A stretch of 64,000 bases of DNA. Source: Lophium mytilinum (taxonomy: Eukaryota > Ascomycota > Dothideomycetes > Mytilinidiales > Mytilinidiaceae). The translations under genes were made by a program, and so were the position numbers. Under the pieces are notes generated by a model. That model saw only the letters and a program-made list of their open reading frames with translations, did not search any database and was not told where the DNA came from. Location: assembly GCA_010093605.1 (NCBI GenBank), contig MU004197.1, forward strand, positions 496,001 through 560,000. The letters are read 5' to 3'. This document shows positions 57,712 to 64,000 of this stretch, piece by piece (position 1 is the stretch's first letter; the number at the start of each line of letters is the position of its first letter).

Positions 57712-58983
57712 GATGTGCGAGTGAGAATGGATATGTTAGTTGTATTGAGAAATGAGAGACTGAGAATGTACTGGAGTGTGGTATAAATCATGTTTCGCGC
57801 GCGCACTGCTTTCGTAGGCAGCATTTAGCAGGCTGAGATTTGCCTTCTTGTAAGCCTCATGCCGATATTGCCATGCATACCTTTATTGAATATGTTCTTT
57901 CAGCTACGCCATGAGTGCCCAGGATGCGCCACGATGGTGCGCGAACTGATTTGCCTTTCACATGGTAACAGACTTTTCAGCCTTGCCTATGAAACTGGGT
58001 GGAGAGCGCTTGGCAGCCTTGTCAAGACCTCGTATACGGCAGGCTGATGGCAAAAAGAGGAAAGAGTACGGTGACGTGTTCGACGAGCGCATTACCGCAT
58101 ACAACTGTGTGGAAAGTCTCGCTTCGCCACGATACGAAGATGACCATCGAGCTGAGAACGAAGAGCCGTGTAAACAGGAGGAGCCCCGTTATAACGTTCT
58201 AGCGCTTGCTGCAACTAACAATCTTTGTCAATCGCTTGATGCCTTGGACGCTTTTGCGAGGTGCTCCCATGGCGCTTGAAGTGCAATGATGAGGGTGACG
58301 CTATTCGGAGTCGGTTGCGTTGCGGAAACGGAAGGTCGTGGACGTAATTTGGAAGGTTAACTTCTCAAGCTAGGAGCTACGGCAACACTACGATCCCGAT
58401 TTATAGACCACAGACGAGAGTTGAGATGAAAATTGCTGGAATCGTGGATATAAGAAGATGAAGAAGGGCAGTAGCCTGGGAGGTTGGGACGGAAGGCACC
58501 GTGCCAAGACGGGGCCGGAAATACCCACCAACCCGCATGCTCGGGTGGGCTGCTTCACGCCGTCTCCCCTTGATCATCTCGCTACGTTTGAGCTCTCGAA
58601 ATCAGTCTCCCAACCCCCGCAGGCCCCATCAAAACCGTGTCAGGACGCGCACAAGATGCTATATTCGAGTCCTTACCGACTGTGGCGTCAACCGGACGTT
58701 CTCGTCCGCGGCGGGGCCGTTGTTTGAGGCTTCCTTAATCTCCTGTACGCGACCTAATCATGATAGAATCTCCGATGTGCAATTATCCGATAAGTGTGGA
58801 AATAGCTTTAGTAGCGGAGTTCCCTTTCTTTCGTTCTTCGCCTCTCGCACTCTCTTCACATTCGTTCGTAGACATTGTTCAGAGTCTCTGACTCCATTAC
58901 ATTCATTTTTTCACGCATTCGCTTCATCTTCTACATACCGTCCCTCGATATTTGTGCTCAACGAATCTGCCGGATCAGACGTG
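57712..58983. other. 1.3 kb divergent promoter region
   Basis: This lies between the dynamin-like gene (minus) and the expansin-like gene (plus). A 105-codon ATG frame at 57962-58279 has no domain and is not called. Confidence 0.45.
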
Positions 58984-60246
58984 ATGAAGTCTTCACTGAT
59001 CGCCCTCGCTGCAAGTTTCAGCCTTGCATTTGCCCAAGACAGTTTCTGCGCTGGAAATGCCGTCACTGTTACTGTTACTCCCACTAAAACGATAACTTGC
59101 GGGGGTACTATCTACACGACAACGACTCTAAAAGCAACTACTGTTACAATTCAGCCGTCAGAAGGTTTCCAATCGATTGCGACTATTGCTTCAACCCTTT
59201 ATCTCACGCCATCCCCGATCGCCGAGCTTCCATCGTCGTCTGTCCTTGAGGCCGCAAGCAGCGCCAGCCCTCTGATATCCTATAAAGCATCGTCTGCCGG
59301 AACGCCCACCACACTCTCATTCGTATATGCCTCCACAGCAGTGACAGGGCTTGCTGGCAAGAAAGAAGCGGCACATGCATCTGTGTCAACCCCAGCGTCT
59401 TCTTTCATCAAGGCTTCCTCGTCTGCCATCAAGGCTTCCTCAGTGAAGGCTTCCTCTTCCGCCGTTGCAGCCGCTACGCCCTCTTCGAGCAGCGCCAACG
59501 CTTTGAGCGGGAGCAACGCCGGCCAGGCAACATACTACGGAGATGGTAGCATCTCAGGCGGCATGTGCTCCTTTACCACATACACTCTTCCTTCCGGCAT
59601 TTTCGGAACTGCCCTCTCCGACTCGAACTGGGATACAGCCGGCAACTGCGGTGCCTGTATATCTGTGACTGGACCAAGCGGTAACTCGATAAAAGCGATG
59701 GTGAGTATCTCTTCTCGTATCCTGACGTTACTCGGTCTCGTATGGAATGTGTGCTGACATGCTTGGCGAACAGATCGTAGACCAATGTCCAGGATGCGGC
59801 CTCAACCACCTCGATCTCTTCCCCGATGCTTTCTCCGCCCTAGCCAACCCGACTAAGGGTGTCATTGATGTATCATGGACCGTTGTCCCTTGTGACATCA
59901 CATCTCCTATTAGCCTCCACAACAAAGACGGAGTCTCTGCCTACTGGTAAGCTGTCTTTATTATCTAGTTAGCTCAACTTACATATGCTGATGTATAAAC
60001 AGGTTCTCAATGCAAGTCGTCAATGCGAACGTTCCCGTTGAATCCCTCGAAGTCTCTACCGATAGCTCCGTCACGTGGCAGGCCACTGAGCGCCAAGACT
60101 ACAACTTCTTCCAACAGGCGAGCGGATTCGGCACCACCTCCGTCGATGTTCGCATCACTAGCACCACGGGCGAAAAGATCATTGTCAAGGGTGTTCAGAT
60201 AGCGAGCGGGGCGAGCACTGAGGCGAGCTCCAACTTCTCTGCTTGA
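58984..60246 (+). CDS. expansin-like secreted protein (double-psi beta-barrel)
   Basis: Three exons: 58984-59700, 59774-59946 and 60003-60246; 377 residues. The ATG at 58984 was chosen because it gives a clean signal peptide (MKSSLIALAASFSLAFA); the open frame extends further upstream. A Ser/Thr/Ala-rich stalk includes repeated KASS units near residue 140-160. The barrel starts at GQATYYGDG and includes GNCGACISVTG, VDQCPGCGLNHLDLFPDAF and WTVVPC. A C-terminal CBM63-like beta domain follows (WFSMQVVNANVPVESLEV to VKGVQIASG). Expansin-like proteins loosen cell-wall polysaccharides without hydrolysis. HLDLFPDAF is the family's Asp-containing barrel motif. A role in host or self wall remodelling is inferred. 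Confidence 0.88.
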
Positions 60247-60662
60247 GCGTAGGGCCTACGCAAGAGAATGGCTGGGAGTATTGAGTATAGTGTGTTTTGG
60301 CTATGAGAGCATGTCAGGGTAATTTCTTTCATTCGTGGAACCAGGGGCTTCCAGAAAATATTGCTTTTCCATTCTCATGTAAATATATATCTATTGGTCC
60401 AAGCCCGAATTCTTTAGAGGGCGCAAAGCTGTGCCTCCAGATTCTAAGCTAGCATTCGCTAATTATGGTTCAGTATTTGATTGGCTTTGGCCACGATATC
60501 CGTGAGAATTACCCAATTATACCAAGAATACCTTGCGGCCTAATTGACCGTAGATGGATTATGCCTGCTAGCCAACGACTTTCTATCCCCCGACGCCCGA
60601 ATGAGCCGTAGGAAAAGGCAAATTAGCACCCCCAAGGAGAAGCAAAACCACCTCTAAGTTCC
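60247..60662. other. intergenic between convergent genes
   Basis: 3' sides of the expansin-like gene and zinc-finger paralog F. Nothing else is visible. Confidence 0.45.
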
Positions 60663-61664
60663 CTATCGGACCTGGTAAACCTTCTCGTCGTGAACGAAGC
60701 CGCAATCCGGGTTCAAACAGCCAACTTCGGTGTTGAAGTAAGCGCACCTGCTATACTTGCAAGTCAGATGATCCCGTCTGCAAAGCTTGCATGGGTAGCC
60801 ACCGCTGCATTCCACTCTGAGCGTATAGCACTTTTTGCACGTCAGCTTGCGACCTCTCCCTCCACGGGGCGGCATATGGGGCAGAGTATCTTCGACGTTT
60901 GCGCCCGTTGGAGCGGCAGGCAAGGGATGAATATTGACACCAGTCAGCGGAGGCATAGTCCTCTCCCGCAAGTTTCGCGCCGGGTTCGGGGCGGCAGGTA
61001 CATGTCTGGACTTCGCGATGCCTATTGGAGCAGCGCCCATGAAAGCCTTGCGACGGAGGTCTGCAACGCTCGGTCGGCGCTGCAGCGTATGGCGCTGATT
61101 ACCGTTGCCAGCAGCTGGAGTTTGTTCCCGTCCCTGGGCCCTCTCGAGCTGGCTCGCCAACTGCAGATTCTCTTCCCGGAGCTGCGCGATCATGTTGTCT
61201 TTGGCCTTCTTGCCTTCCTCCCACTTCTCTTCGATCCCCATGTGTAGGTCTTCATTTTGCTGGAGCGCACGTTCTTGGCCCTGCAGTTTGCGCTGCAGTT
61301 CAGTGATTAGATTGTTCTTCGTGTCGCGCTCGTGCTCTGCGGTAGCTAGCTCAGCGCGCGCGAGTTGGGTGTTGGTGTGGAGGGTTTCGTTCTCCTTCAT
61401 TGTGTCTTCTAGTTGGGCGATTATTCCCATCTTGTCATCGTGCTCCCGCTCTGCGGTCGCCAGCGCGTCACGCACGGCCTCTTGGCTCGCGCAGATTTTG
61501 GAAGTAGAGACATCTTGGAGAACGTCGCGGAGTTTGTCCTTCTCGATGGTGGAGAGGGTATCAAGTTCTTTGAACAGGGCCCAGAGATCTTTCTCGTCAT
61601 CGGCGGTGAGGACCCAATGGTCAGATTGGCAGATAGGGCAATGGCGGATGCCATACGTGTCCAT
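60663..61664 (-). CDS. Zn2Cys6 + CCCH coiled-coil family protein (paralog F)
   Basis: Single exon, 333 residues, ATG at 61664. The N-terminus has HCPICQSDHW (CxxCxxxH) followed by DDEKDLW, equivalent to EEEDNLW of the 2511 paralog, and the later Cys in SKICASQ. Residues about 65-190 are a coiled coil with two similar AExEHDxK units. A Pro/Arg-rich linker leads to CKKCYTLRVECSGG, PC-x2-C-x6-C, then C-x8-C-x4-C-x3-H (CCCH) and HDEKVYQVR. The GYG ending is replaced by KVY. It is about 45 kb from paralog E, across the transposon and conserved blocks. Confidence 0.85.
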   Translation of the reverse strand: MDTYGIRHCPICQSDHWVLTADDEKDLWALFKELDTLSTIEKDKLRDVLQDVSTSKICASQEAVRDALATAEREHDDKMGIIAQLEDTMKENETLHTNTQLARAELATAEHERDTKNNLITELQRKLQGQERALQQNEDLHMGIEEKWEEGKKAKDNMIAQLREENLQLASQLERAQGREQTPAAGNGNQRHTLQRRPSVADLRRKAFMGAAPIGIAKSRHVPAAPNPARNLRERTMPPLTGVNIHPLPAAPTGANVEDTLPHMPPRGGRGRKLTCKKCYTLRVECSGGYPCKLCRRDHLTCKYSRCAYFNTEVGCLNPDCGFVHDEKVYQVR

Positions 61665-63027
61665 GGTAAAGTTGTGGTGTGTCTGTGATAGTTGGGGTTG
61701 GATGTAGGTGTAGAGGTTTGCTCCTCGCTGTCTTTGATGAAGAATTTGCTATAATTTGGCGGGCCGAGCTCGGGTAACGGTGAAATTAAGGCATATGTTA
61801 TTTGATGAGTTGAGATGAATTCGCTATAGTGGGCCCATAGGCACCTGCACAGGTTGGTACTCATGTATGGAATGCTGACGTAGAGACAATGGAACAGTGT
61901 GTATGAATGTGCGGGGAGATACCCCTCATATAGGCCGTAGGTGGCCCTCTCCACTCCTGACTGACACTAGCATTACTGCTGAAACTGTGATATCGACGTG
62001 AAAAGTTAGAAAGTTAGACTGCGAGTTTTAAGCATCCTATTGTCTGGAGGGCGACCTGCCTGTGGAGCCACTCCTCACAACGGCGTAAAGCAAGCAAGAC
62101 TGAGGCTAAAGTAGGGCAATACTCCATCTGTATGCCTGGGGATAGAAAGTTCATCTCCTTCAACTACGTAGTGGATATCGAGCTACTCTTTGACTAGCTA
62201 GAAACTGACTAGCTAGGTCACCCTCACGGTGGCATTGGATAAGCAAGACTGAAGTCAATTCATGGTAATATCCGCTTTGTAAGCCTGGAAATGCGACAAT
62301 CACTTCTTCAACTTATATATGTGTCGATGAGGTGAACATTGGGCTATTCTTTGACTGTCCAGCGGCCTACTAACTAGGGCGCTCCTGACGATGGCGTTAG
62401 ATAGGCAACACTAAAGCTCTAAGGACACACTTTCCTTCAAACTTTTCAATATTTCGAGGTATCATTCGCAGTAAGGTAGAAGCACACACAAAGATATGAA
62501 GATGATTGCATAATTTACTACTTCCTAACAATCTTCCCCTCCAGACAATTTCGGTGCATGGTCTTGAAAAGCTATCTAGCAATACAAGAGTTACTGGATC
62601 TCGAGTTACACATCACGTTCCTCAAAGAACCAGGTTGTTGTCGCTGTAAGTTAAATGATTGCTGCTCATCTTGAGCTGAAAAGCTGATTAGCCCATGATC
62701 GAAAGTCGCCTGATATCCTCGTCAACCCATTTACAGTGACCAGTCAGAAGCCTATGCACACCCCTTTACCATTACATGGGGTACCCCCATAAGTGTTTAT
62801 GCCTTTAAGTGCCATGTCAAGTTCCAGGCAGTGTGAATTGGACCGCTCTTTGACTTACTGTTCAGTAACTGGCTGGGCGACCCCTGGCAGCGGTGTTATA
62901 TGAGCAAAATTAGAGCCAAAAAGGGATAAGTCCGCGCGCTTGGACTGCATCATATGCGTACTGTGCGAATTGATTGACAAAAACAACCGTCTATGGTCTT
63001 TCAGATATGCCCTCACCATTCCCATAT
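61665..63027. other. 1.4 kb stretch with degenerate tandem repeats
   Basis: No gene is supported. About 62068, 62219, 62380 and 62878 each start a diverged unit (CtCCTsACrrYGGCGTt-type core, GCAArAcT, then a CTCTTTGACT element near the end), about 150-165 bp apart. Further decayed units probably fill the gap before the last. Related fragments occur at about 5.6 kb and 17.7 kb. Confidence 0.5.
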
Positions 63028-63990
63028 TCAACACCCATATCCGGGCTCGTCATGAACGGATCTGCAATCCACTAATTCACAATCTTCGTCCCCGTACTTG
63101 ACGTACCAGCACAGAGCAAAACGGCATCCTAAACGACTCAATAGACAAGCCTGGCAAGGAAACTTGCCGTCGCAGCCGATTTTGCGAACAAGGCAGTTGA
63201 TACATACGAGCTCGCGAGGAGGTGATATGGGGATGATGCTATGGGGTGAAATATCTCGCGAACTCAGCTTCGAAGCACTAGGCGTCATGGTAGGCAAAGA
63301 ATGGTCGCTGTCCTCCATGATTGAGCTTCCGCGGTGACTTGGAGGGAGTCCGAGATATCCAGGATAGTCGCTGAGAGTGAGCTTCTCTGCTTCAGTCCTC
63401 TTGATATTTGGGAGAAGCTGCTGTCTACGCTGCTCCATTTCGGCCATCTCTGTGCGGAGCTGCTCCTCGGGTTGTGAAGCCTCTGACTGCTCGCCTGGCC
63501 CCTGTGATCCTTCAGGGCGGAGTCCGAGGCGAAGAAATGGCACCTTCTCCTTTTTTGTTTTTTTCTGTGGCTTCGTTGCGTCCTTTGCCGCTCCTTTGCG
63601 CTTCAACCCCTTGGGTTGGGGTTCTATGACACTCTGTGGGGCCTTTATCTTTGCCTCTAGCACAACGCCCTTACGGGTTGAGGCAGAAGCTTCATCAACC
63701 TGGGCTTTCACGGTCCCCTGTTTCTCCGTTACCTTTCTTTCTAGCGCCACACGCCCCTGCGCCAACGCAAAGACTTCCTGGGCGAGGGTCTGGTTCTCTC
63801 GGAGAAGGGTCTTGTTGGCGCAGGCTTGTGCAGCACAACGATCTTCCAAGAGGTTGGAGATATCTTCCTTCACTTCGGTATCACTGGTTTCCTTTGAGAA
63901 GGCTAAGAGGAGCTTTTCGTTTTCGTCTTCGGGGAGTATGTAGTGACCCGTCTGGCACATCGGGCAGGGTTGGCGTCTAGGCATTTCCAT
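63028..63990 (-). CDS. Zn2Cys6 + CCCH coiled-coil family protein (paralog G)
   Basis: Single exon, 320 residues, ATG at 63990, close to the window edge but apparently complete. The N-terminus has CPMCQTGHY (CxxCxxxH) and the later Cys in AQACANKT. Coiled coil occupies about residues 50-115, with a second helical stretch at 165-200. The linker between them is Lys-rich (KRKGAAKDATKPQKKTKKEK), a possible nuclear-localisation signal. The C-terminus has CINCLVRKIGCDG, PC-x2-C-x6-C and a CCCH finger. The protein ends directly after HDEPGYGC, without the tail seen in paralog C. Confidence 0.85.
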   Translation of the reverse strand: MEMPRRQPCPMCQTGHYILPEDENEKLLLAFSKETSDTEVKEDISNLLEDRCAAQACANKTLLRENQTLAQEVFALAQGRVALERKVTEKQGTVKAQVDEASASTRKGVVLEAKIKAPQSVIEPQPKGLKRKGAAKDATKPQKKTKKEKVPFLRLGLRPEGSQGPGEQSEASQPEEQLRTEMAEMEQRRQQLLPNIKRTEAEKLTLSDYPGYLGLPPSHRGSSIMEDSDHSLPTMTPSASKLSSRDISPHSIIPISPPRELVCINCLVRKIGCDGKFPCQACLLSRLGCRFALCWYVKYGDEDCELVDCRSVHDEPGYGC

Positions 63991-64000
63991 CTTGACGGGG

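Noticed and set aside
57962-58279. 105-codon ATG frame in the divergent promoter region
   Set aside because: Plausible composition but no recognisable domain; it overlaps expected promoter sequence.

Overview
The window reads as nuclear DNA of a filamentous ascomycete, most likely a Dothideomycete (inference). Coding genes have short introns (about 45-110 nt, mostly GT-AG with CTAAC/CTGAC-like branch sites). The gene set is fungal: class V myosin, NAP1, a PAN/CenC-type secreted protein, an expansin-like protein and a fungal dynamin-like GTPase. A 12.5 kb block shows the CpA-to-TpA depletion left by repeat-induced point mutation (RIP). I saw no tRNA, rRNA, CRISPR or bacterial-style operon signal.

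There are three compartments. (1) 1-17.2 kb is an accessory, duplication-rich region. It carries at least four apparently intact paralogs of a cysteine-rich family I do not recognise by name, an N-terminal-only paralog and two head-to-head C-terminal relics. The family layout is an N-terminal CxxCxxxH knuckle, a central coiled coil, then a GAL4-like Zn2Cys6 cluster fused to a CCCH finger ending HxExGYG. The same region has three copies of a ~190-195 nt GTAAGT...CAG segment with an almost invariant, pseudoknot-capable core. Each copy lies 5' of a gene on the same strand, and two belong to a duplicated ~1.1 kb module carrying a small coiled-coil gene (one copy decayed). (2) 18.14-30.70 kb is an AT-rich, RIP-hit transposon nest bounded exactly by 203-bp terminal inverted repeats. 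It holds a Tc1/mariner-like transposase relic, a palindrome-rich TIR cluster and a broken 7.2 kb Ty3/Gypsy element. (3) 30.9-60.2 kb is a conserved housekeeping/secretome block: SLC45-like sugar transporter, NAP1, phosphoglycerate dehydrogenase, myosin V, ZUP1-like C78 protease with a long C-terminal extension, PAN/CenC protein, dynamin-like GTPase with an in-frame TGA, and expansin-like protein. The family reappears at 49.4-50.0 kb as a decayed copy and at 60.7-64.0 kb as two intact copies, so the arrays flank the conserved block.

The best candidates for undescribed biology are the Zn2Cys6+CCCH coiled-coil family, which is expanding and decaying locally, and the structured intron-like repeat associated with it. 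The conserved-block genes do not form an obvious pathway. Exon boundaries given here come from splice motifs and reading-frame continuity, not transcript data.
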